Shown here: in pieces, positions 1 to 8,615 of the stretch
Layout: every line of letters begins with the position of its first letter
Numbering within the stretch: position 1 is the stretch's first letter
Source: CAZKBP01 sp964551015
Lineage (GTDB): Bacteria > Bacteroidota > Bacteroidia > Cytophagales > Microscillaceae
Direction of reading: 5' to 3'
DNA length: 64,000 nucleotides
Assembly: GCA_964551015.1 (NCBI GenBank)
Contig: CAZKBP010000023.1
Coordinates: 32,067 to 96,066, forward strand
Notes under the pieces: generated by a model
What the model saw: only the letters and a program-made list of their open reading frames with translations
Database searches by the model: none
Told to the model about the DNA's origin: nothing
Translations under genes and position numbers: made by a program

Positions 1-1
1 T

Positions 2-589
2 ACGGCACTGGGAGTAGTGTACGATGCGTTGAATTTCGGGAGGCATGTACCCGGAGAGCGCAATATTTTACATCCTGAGCATTACAAATTCAATGGCATC
101 AAGAATCTCTCAAAGTTCAATATGTTTCTGGAGTGTACCAAGTCTCTTCTTTCCCTAAGGAACAATTCGGAAGTCATTAAAAAAATTGGAGGTCGGGGAG
201 GCTTCGAGCGTTTTGCACTCTTGAATCTGGATAAACCCGAAGTGCGTCATCAATTTGATAGCCACCCCAATGATGATGGAATTTCTATTGTAGATATTAT
301 TCGCAAAAAATACTGCTTTATTGATCTACCCAATTCTCAAACCAAGCACGAAAAAAAATATACGCCCCTCTCTGCCCTTGAGTATTATGACTGCTACTAC
401 AAAACCAAAAAAGAAGACCTTGACGAAAAAACCAAACAGGATCGTACCGAGATTGAGATCAAAGCATTGCTGGATGGCAACATTAAGAGAACGAATGAGG
501 TGAAAAAACTTTTCAAGCATTTTAAAGTATTTAGCAAGGCGGAACTGACCAAAATCTTTCCCCAAATGGAAGAAAAACTGCAGGGATGA
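2..589 (+). CDS. Unknown protein, C-terminal part (cut by window edge)
   Basis: The reading frame is open from base 2 with no stop before the left edge, so the true start lies outside the window; a GTG at 17 is only an internal valine codon. About 195 residues are visible. They are hydrophilic, with no membrane segment, and become lysine- and glutamate-rich near the end (KTKKEDLDEKTKQDR), probably helical. I recognise no family motif. It ends in TGA about 215 bases before a tRNA gene. Calling it coding rests on frame length and protein-like composition; overlapping minus-strand frames look like shadows. Confidence 0.6.
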   Translation, partial: TALGVVYDALNFGRHVPGERNILHPEHYKFNGIKNLSKFNMFLECTKSLLSLRNNSEVIKKIGGRGGFERFALLNLDKPEVRHQFDSHPNDDGISIVDIIRKKYCFIDLPNSQTKHEKKYTPLSALEYYDCYYKTKKEDLDEKTKQDRTEIEIKALLDGNIKRTNEVKKLFKHFKVFSKAELTKIFPQMEEKLQG

Positions 590-781
590 AGGTGATGAGG
601 AGTGAGAAGGTAGAAGTCTGGCCATCGCATCATTTTAGTCTCTTTGAAAATTTAGTGTCTGAACAGCAGTAGTTTCATTTGCATGGATAGAGATTTTAAG
701 ATATACTTCTGATCTCCTAAATTTAAGCTTCTATCTTCTCAAAAAAACCTGATTTTCTTTACTAATTTTCCCAAAAATTAT

Positions 782-789
782 TATTTTTG
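782..789 (+). promoter_or_regulatory. Possible Bacteroidota -7 promoter element for tRNA-His
   Basis: TATTTTTG matches the Bacteroidetes primary-sigma -7 consensus TAnnTTTG. It sits 16 bases before the mature tRNA 5' end, which would place transcription start a few bases before the tRNA. I see no clear TTTG at the usual -33 distance, so the call is tentative. Confidence 0.35.
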
Positions 790-804
790 CATTCCTATCT
801 TCAT

Positions 805-879
805 GGCGGATGTAGTTCAGTTGGTTAGAACGCCTGATTGTGGTTCAGGAGGTCGCCGGTTCAAGTCCGGTCATTCGCC
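805..879 (+). tRNA. tRNA-His (GTG anticodon)
   Basis: A full cloverleaf can be folded. The acceptor arm is GCGGATG with CATTCGC, containing one G-U pair. The anticodon stem CCTGA/TCAGG encloses loop TTGTGGT with anticodon GTG, and the T-arm has loop TTCAAGT. As expected for tRNA-His, there is an extra 5' G (G-1, base 805) opposite discriminator C (base 879). The CCA end is not encoded; a T-run follows at once and may help termination. It is the only tRNA gene I find in the window. Confidence 0.95.
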
Positions 880-988
880 CTTTTTATTCCTTTCTCTTTT
901 CTCAATGTTATTATTTCTTAAACTTAGGACTAGTTTATCGTAGTTTTCTAGCATCTTTGCGCCGCAAAAATTATTCATTTCAAGGCGT

Positions 989-1276
989 ATGATGAACACA
1001 ACTCAAATCATCGTGGATTTATTAGGTTGGGCGGGCTCCTTATTAGGCATTGCTGCTTATTGGCTCAATAGTCAGGGTAAAATTCAAGCACAGGCTTTTA
1101 GCTACCAGTTCATGAATGTACTGGCAGGTTTATTCTTGATTATCAATACCTTTTACTACGGGGCTTATCCCTCTTGTACGGTCAATTTGCTGTGGGTTTT
1201 TATCGGTAGTTTTTACTTGATAAAAACCAATAAGCTCTTTCTCAAAGTTAATGCAAAAAGACCAAGAGGAGCATAG
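989..1276 (+). CDS. Small CBU_0592-like membrane protein
   Basis: This 95-residue protein has about three hydrophobic segments: roughly residues 7-25 (DLLGWAGSLLGIAAYWL), 40-57 and 65-80. The pattern of GWxGxxxGxxAYxLNSxGK near the N-terminus, a central FMNVLAG and a late NLLWVFIG matches the small CBU_0592 family of bacterial inner-membrane proteins, whose function is unknown. Two adjacent ATG codons offer a start. CATCTTTG at 952-959 resembles a -7 element. It stands alone and converges on the MMPL exporter gene, 56 bases away. Family assignment is from memory of the motif layout. Confidence 0.7.
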   Translation: MMNTTQIIVDLLGWAGSLLGIAAYWLNSQGKIQAQAFSYQFMNVLAGLFLIINTFYYGAYPSCTVNLLWVFIGSFYLIKTNKLFLKVNAKRPRGA

Positions 1277-1332
1277 GCAGGAAACCTAGGGGGACTTTGC
1301 AGAAAACGAAAGAATCTCTCAATTTGCCATGA

Positions 1333-3762
1333 TCAATCTTCTTCCTCTTCCACATTTTCCTTTTTCTGAACGCGAATGCGACTCAGGTCAATTTCTTCAT
1401 CATCTAGCTCATTGATGCCTTCATGGTAGTACTCAGCGATCAGCATTTTGTTGTGGTGGTAGCGACCCGGATCAAAGGTAATAAGAAGTGAAGGAAGCAA
1501 GATCAAATTGGCAAACATCGCGCAGAGCAGAGTAACCGAAGTCAGATAACCCAGAGCCTCTGTGCCGTCAAAATCAGAGTAAGCAAAGACAATAAAACCA
1601 AAAAAGAGGATAATAGAAGTGTAAACCATCCCTGCCCCAGTTTCTCGCAAGCCAATTTCCACGGCCTTGGGCACGGAGGTAGGATTGGCCAGAAGTGCCT
1701 GACGGTAACGTGCCAAAAAGTGAATAGAATCATCAATGGCAATCCCAAAAGCAATGCTAAAGATCAAGGCCGTGCTGGGCTTGAGAGACACGCCAAAGTA
1801 GCCCATCAGCCCCGCCGTGATGGCCAAAGGCAAAATATTGGTAAAGATAGAAATGGCAATCATACGGAAAGAACCAAAAAGCAGTGCCATCAAAATAGCC
1901 ACTAAAATAATCGCCAAAACTAAGCTACTCTTCAGACTACTCACCAAATAATCATTTCCTTTCAAAAAGATCAAAGTGATACCCGTTACGTCTACTGCCA
2001 GACGATCATCTTTGAAAGATTCATCGATTTTGGGTCTGATTACTTGATTAATCAAAGAATCTAGTCGTTCTGAACCCACATCGGCCACTTTGAGCGAGAT
2101 GCGCATGCGCTGGCCAGTGCTGTCTACCAGCGTATTAAGAAACTGCTGGCTGGTGCTATCTTGTCCTCCTTCTAAGTAAGCAAGGATAAAAGGACGATCT
2201 CGGCTGGTCGGCAACTCATAAAATTCAGGTTGGTTGTTATAAAAAGCTTGCTTACTGGCTTTCACCAGCGTGACCAGAGAAAGCGGTTGAGATACCAGTG
2301 AAACTTCCTCTAAAGATTGCTCAAATTTCTCTACCTGCCTGAGGGTAGAAAGCCGCATCACGCCCTGCTTGCGCTTCGTATTTACGACGATTTCTAGTGG
2401 CATCAAACCATTGAAGTGCTTATCAAAAAAAGCAATGTCCTTCATGGGCTGGCTATCCTTGGGAATATTATCCACCATGTAAGAAATAGCTCGCATTTGC
2501 GTGATGCCGACCACCGCCAGAACGGCAATGACTCCCACGGTGATGTATACAACCCGTCGGTAATGAAAAACACTCGTATGGAAAAAATGTAACAGCTTAT
2601 TCAAAGGTTTTCTATCCAAATGACTCAACTGACGAGCCGTGGGTGCGGGCAAGAAGGAATAAAATATCGGAAGCATCGTGATGCTCACGATGAAAAGCGA
2701 GAAAATACATAAACTAGAAATAATCCCGAATTGCTTCAGGTTGATATTATCCATGAAAATAAAGACGGCAAAGCCAATCGCGGTGGTGGTATTAGTCAGG
2801 AAAGCAACCACGCCGATTTTGCGAATGATATTGGAGAGTGCACGCGTCTTATGCTGATGTACTTTGAACTCTTGGTGATATTTATTGATTAAATAAACAC
2901 AATTCGGAATACCAATCACGACGAGGACGGGCGGTAAAAGTCCCGTAAGAATCGTGATCTTGAAGCCAAAAATCACCAAGAAGCCCACGCACCACACCAC
3001 CACCGTGCCGATGATAATGAGTGGGAAAATCACGGCGATAAAAGACCGAAAAAATAAAAATAATATCACACTCGTAACCAAACCCGAAAGCATCAACAGC
3101 ATCTGTAATTCAGAACCCACCTGACCCGTCACGATAGAGCGGATGAAAGGCAAGCCTGCGTAGTGCAAATCTATTTTTGTATCCCGCTCGAAGTTACCTC
3201 CAATTTCTTGTATGCGTTGCACCAAGGCTTGTCGGGCACTAGATTCCAGCACCTCCTTATCAATAGAAATCAACAGCAATGTAGCTGTGCTATTGGGGTC
3301 AAAGAGAATTCCCTCGTAAAACATTTGATCTCGAGCAAAGGCCAGCAGAGAATCAAGTACAGAAGCCTGCTCAGGGATCTCCTCAAAGATTTTCTTCGCT
3401 AAAAATCGTTGTTGAGCCGTATCCTTTTCCAAGTAGCGCATCTGGGGGAGAGAAAGCACTTGATCTACGCCCTCCAACTCCGCAATCTGTTGGCTCATTT
3501 CCGCAAGACGATCAAAATTATCCACTTTGTACAACGCACTATCACGCATGCCAATGCCTAGAATAGTGCCATCATCGCCGAAAGTCTTTTTGAATTTCTG
3601 ATAATATACTTGTTCAGGGTCATCCAAAGGGACAGCAGAACTGAAATCATAACTCATTTCGGCAAATTGTGCCAAGTAAGCCATCACGGTTGTAATGGCC
3701 ATAATCATAATCACAAAAACAATACGATAGCGAAGTATGATGTGGGAGATTTTAAACCACAT
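1333..3762 (-). CDS. MMPL/RND-superfamily transporter
   Basis: An 809-residue inner-membrane exporter of the RND superfamily, MMPL/HAE3 type. The order is typical: one N-terminal membrane helix (about residues 8-28), a large periplasmic loop to about 215, a bundle of five helices (about 218-395), a helix near 410, a second periplasmic loop (about 430-600) and a second helix bundle (605-760). The second bundle contains GIAIDDSIHFLARYRQ, the conserved helix-4-type motif with paired aspartates that carry the proton relay in this superfamily. The C-terminus is acidic and cytoplasmic. Proteins of this class export lipids or hydrophobic compounds; the substrate here cannot be inferred. No membrane-fusion or outer-membrane partner gene is adjacent. 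Confidence 0.88.
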   Translation of the reverse strand: MWFKISHIILRYRIVFVIMIMAITTVMAYLAQFAEMSYDFSSAVPLDDPEQVYYQKFKKTFGDDGTILGIGMRDSALYKVDNFDRLAEMSQQIAELEGVDQVLSLPQMRYLEKDTAQQRFLAKKIFEEIPEQASVLDSLLAFARDQMFYEGILFDPNSTATLLLISIDKEVLESSARQALVQRIQEIGGNFERDTKIDLHYAGLPFIRSIVTGQVGSELQMLLMLSGLVTSVILFLFFRSFIAVIFPLIIIGTVVVWCVGFLVIFGFKITILTGLLPPVLVVIGIPNCVYLINKYHQEFKVHQHKTRALSNIIRKIGVVAFLTNTTTAIGFAVFIFMDNINLKQFGIISSLCIFSLFIVSITMLPIFYSFLPAPTARQLSHLDRKPLNKLLHFFHTSVFHYRRVVYITVGVIAVLAVVGITQMRAISYMVDNIPKDSQPMKDIAFFDKHFNGLMPLEIVVNTKRKQGVMRLSTLRQVEKFEQSLEEVSLVSQPLSLVTLVKASKQAFYNNQPEFYELPTSRDRPFILAYLEGGQDSTSQQFLNTLVDSTGQRMRISLKVADVGSERLDSLINQVIRPKIDESFKDDRLAVDVTGITLIFLKGNDYLVSSLKSSLVLAIILVAILMALLFGSFRMIAISIFTNILPLAITAGLMGYFGVSLKPSTALIFSIAFGIAIDDSIHFLARYRQALLANPTSVPKAVEIGLRETGAGMVYTSIILFFGFIVFAYSDFDGTEALGYLTSVTLLCAMFANLILLPSLLITFDPGRYHHNKMLIAEYYHEGINELDDEEIDLSRIRVQKKENVEEEED

Positions 3763-4345
3763 AGATTTACAGCTTAAGAATTAGAGACTACCATTCCCGA
3801 CCAAATGGGATCAAGTAGACGGATTTGGGATGAACATTCAGGTAGGAGTATGGAACAAATACCGCCACAAATCACGTCGTAAAACTAAAGAAAATATATG
3901 AAAACCTTCTAGAATTAAATTAATTTAGTATATATGATAGATTAAGCACCCAAAGGTGAATTATGTTTCAGAATTGATGAGAATTGAGTCAAGAACCAAG
4001 ACCGAATCATTCATAGAATCCACGGTCTTTCGCAAGAATTATCTATTTGAAAAGAAAAAGTACGCACTATTTTTGTTAAAATTCTCTTGTAATTGGGAAA
4101 ATTGTTTTAAAATTGGTTTCCCAAAATATCTATCAAATAAATTGTATTTTGGGGGGCTTACACACAGAACGATCATTAAAAAGCAAGAAATTATACCAGC
4201 TACCTATTCATTCGTGGCAAAACTGAGGGTATCCCTACATACCACTTTGCTAAGTTTAATTTTGTAGCATTTGAAGGCCATTATTTCAAGGCCACTCGAT
4301 CTTGTTTTGAAAAGGTTTACTCACATTTGTAAATACTGAGAAAAT
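3763..4345. other. AT-rich divergent intergenic region
   Basis: About 580 bases separate the divergent MMPL and TerB-like genes. The region is AT-rich, consistent with promoters in both directions, and holds an all-AT 12-base palindrome at 3916-3927. A GTG-initiated frame of 103 codons (3956-4267) is present, but its composition is not protein-like and I know no relative, so I do not call it a gene. No RNA gene or clear terminator is visible. Confidence 0.5.
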
Positions 4346-4714
4346 ATGTTTTTAAATCTCTTGAAGCCCCAGGAAAAAAGTGCTTTCTTAACATTGGCAC
4401 GAAGAGTTATCGCGGCAGATAAAGTGATCGCTGAGAAAGAAATGATTCTACTCGAGTCTATGAAAAAAGAGCTAGAAATCTCCGACGAAGAAATAGAAGA
4501 GATGGAAGATGATCTTCATTATCTCTGCTCTGTCTTCTCCTCCAGCAAATCCAAAGTATCCGCTCTCATGGAACTCATTGGGATTGGCTTTGTAGATGGT
4601 AAATTTGTGCACGAGGAACAACAAGTAATCTATGAAATCGCAGAGCACATGGGTATCAGCAAGGAAGAAACCACGATGTACGTGGACTGGGCACGCCGAG
4701 TATATATCAACTAA
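4346..4714 (+). CDS. TerB-like (tellurite-resistance fold) protein
   Basis: A 122-residue soluble, all-helical, acidic protein. It opens with a helix containing AFLTLARRVIAADKVIAEKE and has a second half with the same pattern, IGIGFVDGKFVHEEQQVIYE. The spaced D-G/D-x-x-x-x-xEE signature, in which acidic residues follow an A-D or V-D turn, is typical of TerB/DjlA-N domains that can bind metal ions. Such domains occur in tellurite-resistance and phage-defence clusters, but none of the usual partners (TerC, TerD) lies nearby, so I infer only the fold. The ATG start agrees with the start of the first helix. Confidence 0.65.
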   Translation: MFLNLLKPQEKSAFLTLARRVIAADKVIAEKEMILLESMKKELEISDEEIEEMEDDLHYLCSVFSSSKSKVSALMELIGIGFVDGKFVHEEQQVIYEIAEHMGISKEETTMYVDWARRVYIN

Positions 4715-4939
4715 ACCCTCCAAGTAGATGTTGCCTTTTGTGGGTTTGGCTCGTCAGACATCAGGAGGGCGATCCATACTCGCTTTTTACTGAAGCTAGG
4801 TAGCTGATGATTCGTGAGCTATTTTTAGGAGATCACCTACATGCGCTATCTATTTGACCAAACCTTCTGAGGGGTGTTTGCTGTTCTACCAATAGAAAGT
4901 ATTTAAAAATATTTGGAGAACATTATTTAATGCCCAACC

Positions 4940-5467
4940 ATGAATAACCACCCCCTCAGAATAATACTCTGGCTTGGATTGATTCTTTTGCTAAGCCAAC
5001 CCATCAGTGCCCAAATTCAAGATCCACAGAGTCTTGACAATAACAATCCAGACCGCAACACCCTAAACCCAGACCCCTTGGTAGAGACTTACCGAGATCA
5101 GGATATTCTTTATTTTAGCCAGCTCAAGAATACAAAACAAAAGAGAAGAGCTTCTACCACCGAACTTATCATAAGAAGAGTGAGCAACGAGCCACCCGCA
5201 GACTTGGCAATCACAACGGCTCCAAATCCCCCCGTAGAATTGAGACCCATGTCTATCATCTTTGAAGTAGAAGCATCTGGTTACGTGAGAGCAGATATCA
5301 GCAATGATTCTGGAACTTTCAAGCGTAACTTAATACAAGCCGAATTGATTCCTGGTGTCTACACGTTGTGGGTAGATATACGACAGTGGGATAATGACCG
5401 CTATTACTGTATTGTGAGCCAAGAAGGCGGACAACAGCAAACAGGACAGTTCTTAATCCGTAAATAG
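4940..5467 (+). CDS. Secreted protein with C-terminal beta-sandwich, unknown
   Basis: A 175-residue protein with a clear signal peptide (about residues 1-24, hydrophobic ILWLGLILLLSQPISAQ, cleavage after SAQ). An Asn/Asp/Pro-rich linker follows (DPQSLDNNNPDRNTLNPDP). The last 75 residues look like a small beta-sandwich (FEVEASGYVRADISNDSG, LIPGVYTLWVDIRQWDNDRYYC), similar in pattern to FlgD-like or sorting-domain-like Ig folds. It lacks the usual NxxPNP start of a T9SS sorting domain, so I do not call it one. A terminator follows at 5552. Confidence 0.6.
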   Translation: MNNHPLRIILWLGLILLLSQPISAQIQDPQSLDNNNPDRNTLNPDPLVETYRDQDILYFSQLKNTKQKRRASTTELIIRRVSNEPPADLAITTAPNPPVELRPMSIIFEVEASGYVRADISNDSGTFKRNLIQAELIPGVYTLWVDIRQWDNDRYYCIVSQEGGQQQTGQFLIRK

Positions 5468-5551
5468 AAATAATAATCACGGGGATGTTTTCGGCTTCCT
5501 TTTTTGGTTTGCTAGATAATCGGAAGCCAAGCATTTTCTCTCAATCCCTTC

Positions 5552-5585
5552 AAATCCTTTCCTCTCAAGAGGAGAGGATTTTTGC
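5552..5585 (+). terminator. Rho-independent terminator
   Basis: A 12-base stem, AAATCCTTTCCT against AGGAGAGGATTT with one G-U pair, encloses the six-base loop CTCAAG and runs into TTTTT. It lies 85 bases after the secreted-protein gene and before the phosphoesterase gene. Confidence 0.75.
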
Positions 5586-5698
5586 TAATGGAGAAAAGCT
5601 TTTCTAAATTAAGGCGGCTTGAATTTGAGTACGGTCTACTTTTATGACCTTAGATTAGATTAAAAGATTTGAAGTTTTAAACCTTCGAAATCATTACT

Positions 5699-6457
5699 AT
5701 GAACACACCTCTTCGATTTGTACAACTCAGTGATCTACATCTGCACCCAGATACAGATTATACTTATCATGGGCACCAGCCACTTCGCTCTTTTCTTCAT
5801 ATCATAGAGGATATAAAGCAATTAGAGCCTCCACCTAAATTTTTGATTTTGACTGGCGATTTGGCCAGCGACAAGCAAGAAATCGTTTATTTTCTCATTG
5901 ACCAAACCTTAACTTCTCTCGGGATTCCCTACTACTGGATAGGAGGCAACCACGACCACCCTGACCAGATGGAAGCCATTGTGCATAAAATCTCGGTGCA
6001 GGCAGAGAAAGCTTTCGTACAAGAAGGCATACATTTTATCTTGATGGATAGTGTAGAAAAAAATCGTGAAGAAGATCACGGCGAGTTTTCAGATTGGGAT
6101 CTCGAGTTTTTAAGAAAAAGCCTAAAAGATCATCCCGATTTACCTACTGTGCTCGCCTTACATCACCACCCCTTTCCGGTTGGCGCCCAGTGGATAGATG
6201 ATTTGATGCTCAGAGACGCACAGAATTTCTTGGACATATTAGAGACTCACGAGCAAGTCAAGATGGTCATATTTGGTCATATTCACCACGTTTTCGAGAA
6301 AGAATACAAAGGAATTCATTTTCTCTCAGCACCTTCTACTGCTTATCAATTTAGAATTGCTGAGGAATTCGGTTTTGAAGAATTAGCTCCTGGCTATCGC
6401 GTATTTGATTTTCAGGCAGATGGTAGCTTCGTGAGCGCGGTGAAAAGGATAGATTAG
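5699..6457 (+). CDS. Calcineurin-like metallophosphoesterase (CpdA-like)
   Basis: A 252-residue cytoplasmic phosphoesterase with all the metal-binding motifs of the calcineurin superfamily in order: DLHLH (residues 12-16), GDL (about 55), GNHDHP (about 82), a lone histidine cluster ALHHHPF (about 156) and GHIHH (about 193-197). The layout and length match class III cyclic-nucleotide phosphodiesterases of the CpdA type, so 3',5'-cAMP hydrolysis is a reasonable guess, but other phosphodiester substrates are equally possible. No signal peptide. It is monocistronic, followed by the octamer repeat tract. Confidence 0.85.
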   Translation: MNTPLRFVQLSDLHLHPDTDYTYHGHQPLRSFLHIIEDIKQLEPPPKFLILTGDLASDKQEIVYFLIDQTLTSLGIPYYWIGGNHDHPDQMEAIVHKISVQAEKAFVQEGIHFILMDSVEKNREEDHGEFSDWDLEFLRKSLKDHPDLPTVLALHHHPFPVGAQWIDDLMLRDAQNFLDILETHEQVKMVIFGHIHHVFEKEYKGIHFLSAPSTAYQFRIAEEFGFEELAPGYRVFDFQADGSFVSAVKRID

Positions 6458-6522
6458 CGTTTGTTTTTTGGGAATTTTCTAAATTATAACCCTCTCTGTG
6501 CATAGATCTGAATGGTTTGTTC

Positions 6523-6690
6523 AAACACAGAGACACAGACACACAGAGACACGGAGACACAGAGATACGGAGACACAGACACACGAAGACACAGAGACAC
6601 GGAGACACGAAGATACGGAGACACGAAGACACGGATATACGAAGACACGGATATACGAAGACACGGATATACGGAGACACGGATATACGG
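6523..6690 (+). repeat. 8-bp tandem repeat (minisatellite), 21 units
   Basis: Twenty-one head-to-tail octamers with consensus AGACACGG run without indels. Variant units are AGACACAG, AGACACGA, AGATACGG and ATATACGG/A. The last ten units (6611-6690) alternate mostly as AGACACGG + ATATACG(A/G), giving a 16-bp higher-order period. Because 8 is not a multiple of 3, all three forward frames and at least two reverse frames stay open through the tract, creating false Thr/Arg/Asp/His-rich or Val/Ser/Cys-rich frames. It is intergenic, between the phosphoesterase and tadA genes. Confidence 0.95.
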
Positions 6691-6809
6691 AGAGATTTCA
6701 GGATACTCTGGCGGAAAATCCACTCCCATTCCAGTGTACACATTACAGAGACAGATTGTGATGATAATTTCACAAAAGAACTATAAAATAACGCTAAACT
6801 AAGCCCGCC

Positions 6810-7268
6810 ATGCCCACCCTCCACGAAATTTATATGCAAATGGCCTTAGAAGAAGCCAAAGTAGCTTTTGAAGCCCAAGAAATTCCCGTCGGTGCAATGG
6901 TCGTTTGTCAGCAGCAAGTCATTGCGAAGGCTCATAATCAGACCGAGCGACTCCAAGATGTGACTGCGCACGCCGAAATCTTGGCTATTACGGCTGCTTC
7001 TCATTATTTAGGTAGCAAATACTTGAAGCATTGTACACTCTACGTGACCCTCGAGCCTTGCCCTATGTGTGCTGGCGCGATTGCTTGGGCACAGATAGAC
7101 CAAGTGGTTTTTGGAGCATCCGATGCTAAGGGAGGCTTTCTCAATTATCAGAATGCTCAAGGCAAATCTTTATTATCTTCTAAAACTGAGCTAGTAAAAG
7201 GAGTGCTGGCGCAAGAATCAGAAATGCTCTTGCAAAGCTTTTTTCAAAAATTGAGAAAACTTAATTAA
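6810..7268 (+). CDS. tadA: tRNA adenosine(34) deaminase TadA
   Basis: A 152-residue zinc-dependent deaminase that converts A34 to inosine in the wobble position of tRNA-Arg(ACG). The zinc ligands are His54 of the T-A-H-A-E motif and Cys84/Cys87 of PCPMC, and Glu56 is the proton shuttle. The N-terminal helix, substrate loop (AHNQTERLQD) and GASDAKGG segment are those of TadA rather than cytidine or guanine deaminases. Length is normal. The ATG at 6810 is 119 bases after the octamer repeat tract, so that tract may sit in its leader. Confidence 0.93.
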   Translation: MPTLHEIYMQMALEEAKVAFEAQEIPVGAMVVCQQQVIAKAHNQTERLQDVTAHAEILAITAASHYLGSKYLKHCTLYVTLEPCPMCAGAIAWAQIDQVVFGASDAKGGFLNYQNAQGKSLLSSKTELVKGVLAQESEMLLQSFFQKLRKLN

Positions 7269-7310
7269 TTTTAGGCGGTTCTCCATGTAGATCAAAACTA
7301 TCTGTGAGTC

Positions 7311-7343
7311 GCTCCCACCACTAGCATTCTTCTGGTGAGGAGC
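7311..7343 (+). other. Stable hairpin between tadA and sod
   Basis: GCTCC-CACCA pairs with TGGTG-A-GGAGC, a ten-base stem with one bulged A, around the 12-base loop CTAGCATTCTTC. No T-run follows, so it is not a standard intrinsic terminator. It lies 52 bases before the sod start and could be a processing, leader or factor-dependent stop structure. Confidence 0.45.
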
Positions 7344-7395
7344 AAACCTCTTAATTCTATTTTCAAAATTTTTCATCACAAAACTAATCTAAATT

Positions 7396-8001
7396 ATGGC
7401 ATTCGAATTAGCCCCTTTACCCTATGCACACGATGCACTTGAGCCTCATATCGATAAAACGACCATGGAAATCCACCATGGCAAACACCATCAAGGATAT
7501 TGCAATAAGTTGAATGCAGCCATTGAAGGAACTGCTCACGATGGCAAATCTATTGAAGAAATCATCGTCGGACTAGGTCGCGACAATATGGCTGTCCGCA
7601 ACAACGGCGGTGGTTTCTTTAATCACAATATTTTCTGGCAAGTAATGAGCCCTAACGGCGGTGGCACACCCAGTGGCGAACTAGCCGATGCCATCAACGC
7701 TGCTTTTGGTTCTTATGATCAATTTAAAGAAGCTTTCAACCAAGCAGCCGCTACTCGCTTCGGTTCTGGATGGGCTTGGCTTTACGTGGACGGTTCTAAA
7801 CTCGCCGTGGGTTCTACCGCGAATCAGGATAACCCCTTGATGGCAGACGCTGGTATCTCTGGTAAGCCTATCTTGGGATTAGATGTGTGGGAGCACGCTT
7901 ACTATTTGAAATATCAGAACCAACGCCCTGCTTACATTGATGCTTTTTGGAGCGTGGTCAATTGGGACAAAGTAGCCGAGCACTACGCCGCTGCCAAATA
8001 A
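7396..8001 (+). CDS. sodA: Superoxide dismutase, Fe/Mn family
   Basis: A 201-residue cytoplasmic enzyme converting superoxide to oxygen and hydrogen peroxide. The four metal ligands are visible: His27 (in EIHHGKHH), His77 (in GGFFNHNIFW), and Asp163 and His167 (in DVWEHAYY). GGGFFNH and the helical N-terminus are standard for the Fe/Mn family. Metal preference (Mn, Fe or cambialistic) cannot be fixed from motifs alone, so the symbol is provisional. No signal peptide. It is a single-gene unit with its own hairpin upstream (7311) and a strong terminator downstream (8027). Confidence 0.95.
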   Translation: MAFELAPLPYAHDALEPHIDKTTMEIHHGKHHQGYCNKLNAAIEGTAHDGKSIEEIIVGLGRDNMAVRNNGGGFFNHNIFWQVMSPNGGGTPSGELADAINAAFGSYDQFKEAFNQAAATRFGSGWAWLYVDGSKLAVGSTANQDNPLMADAGISGKPILGLDVWEHAYYLKYQNQRPAYIDAFWSVVNWDKVAEHYAAAK

Positions 8002-8026
8002 AATTGCTTAGTGAAAGATAAAATAT

Positions 8027-8057
8027 AAAAACCCTCGAGCTTAGCTCAAGGGTTTTT
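8027..8057. terminator. Bidirectional intrinsic terminator
   Basis: AAAAACCCTCGAGC and GCTCAAGGGTTTTT form a 14-base stem with one C-A mismatch around the three-base loop TTA. The arms end in T-runs on both strands, so it can stop transcripts from sod and from the convergent gene at 8093. Confidence 0.9.
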
Positions 8058-8092
8058 GTCTCTAAGTATGCGACTTCTTAGGAAGATAAGCT

Positions 8093-8401
8093 CTATACCA
8101 TCTCAGAAACAGAGGATACTTTTCTATCTTTTGCTTCCAAAAAATGGATAAAACGGAAAATACGGTGATCTAAGCCCGCCACTTGTTGGAGCTTCTCGGT
8201 CGCGTGCTTGCGACGAAGATACTTCTGGTAGTGATTCAAGGCTAAACCCACGATCTTAAGCTCTTCGGAAGTGATATAAAACTTGTCTCGCTTGGGAATC
8301 TCCCAAGGATTTAAAGGAGAGGGGATTGTCTTATTTGCTTCTTTTGCTCTGCCAAAGCTGTAAAGCGAATCAGACAACCTACCTAGGATAGATTGTAACA
8401 T
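8093..8401 (-). CDS. Small unknown protein
   Basis: A 102-residue soluble basic protein of no family I recognise. The segment after residue 40 looks helical (ITSEELKIVGLALNHYQKYLRRKH), and a second helix pair follows (RIFRFIHFLEAKDRK). Protein-like composition, an ATG start and placement just before a bidirectional terminator support a real gene. It converges on sod and lies 214 bases downstream of the spermidine-synthase-like gene on the same strand, so separate transcription is likely. Confidence 0.6.
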   Translation of the reverse strand: MLQSILGRLSDSLYSFGRAKEANKTIPSPLNPWEIPKRDKFYITSEELKIVGLALNHYQKYLRRKHATEKLQQVAGLDHRIFRFIHFLEAKDRKVSSVSEMV

Positions 8402-8615
8402 GGTACTAATATTTGATAGTAAAACAGATTATTACTCTAATTTAGGCATTTCCTTCCGAATCTCCATATGTTTTGCTGGATAGTTTAGGTTTTATCACCT
8501 AAGGGCTTAATTGCCAAGTATTTAATTTAAAAATTGCTCAATCAGGATAGTTCCCTTTCAGGTAATATTTTACAAGATAAGCGTGGGAGCGTGGTTTTCG
8601 TAAATCTTCGACATT

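Noticed and set aside
3956..4267. 103-codon frame in the MMPL/TerB-like intergenic region
   Set aside because: GTG start, irregular composition, no recognisable motif and no good context; probably chance in AT-rich DNA.
4346..4714. Tellurite-resistance operon
   Set aside because: A single TerB-like domain is present without TerC, TerD, TerE or TerY genes.
6498..6839. Thr/Arg/Asp-rich and Val/Ser/Cys-rich frames on both strands
   Set aside because: They are products of the 8-bp tandem repeat, which stays open in several frames at once; no gene is needed to explain them.
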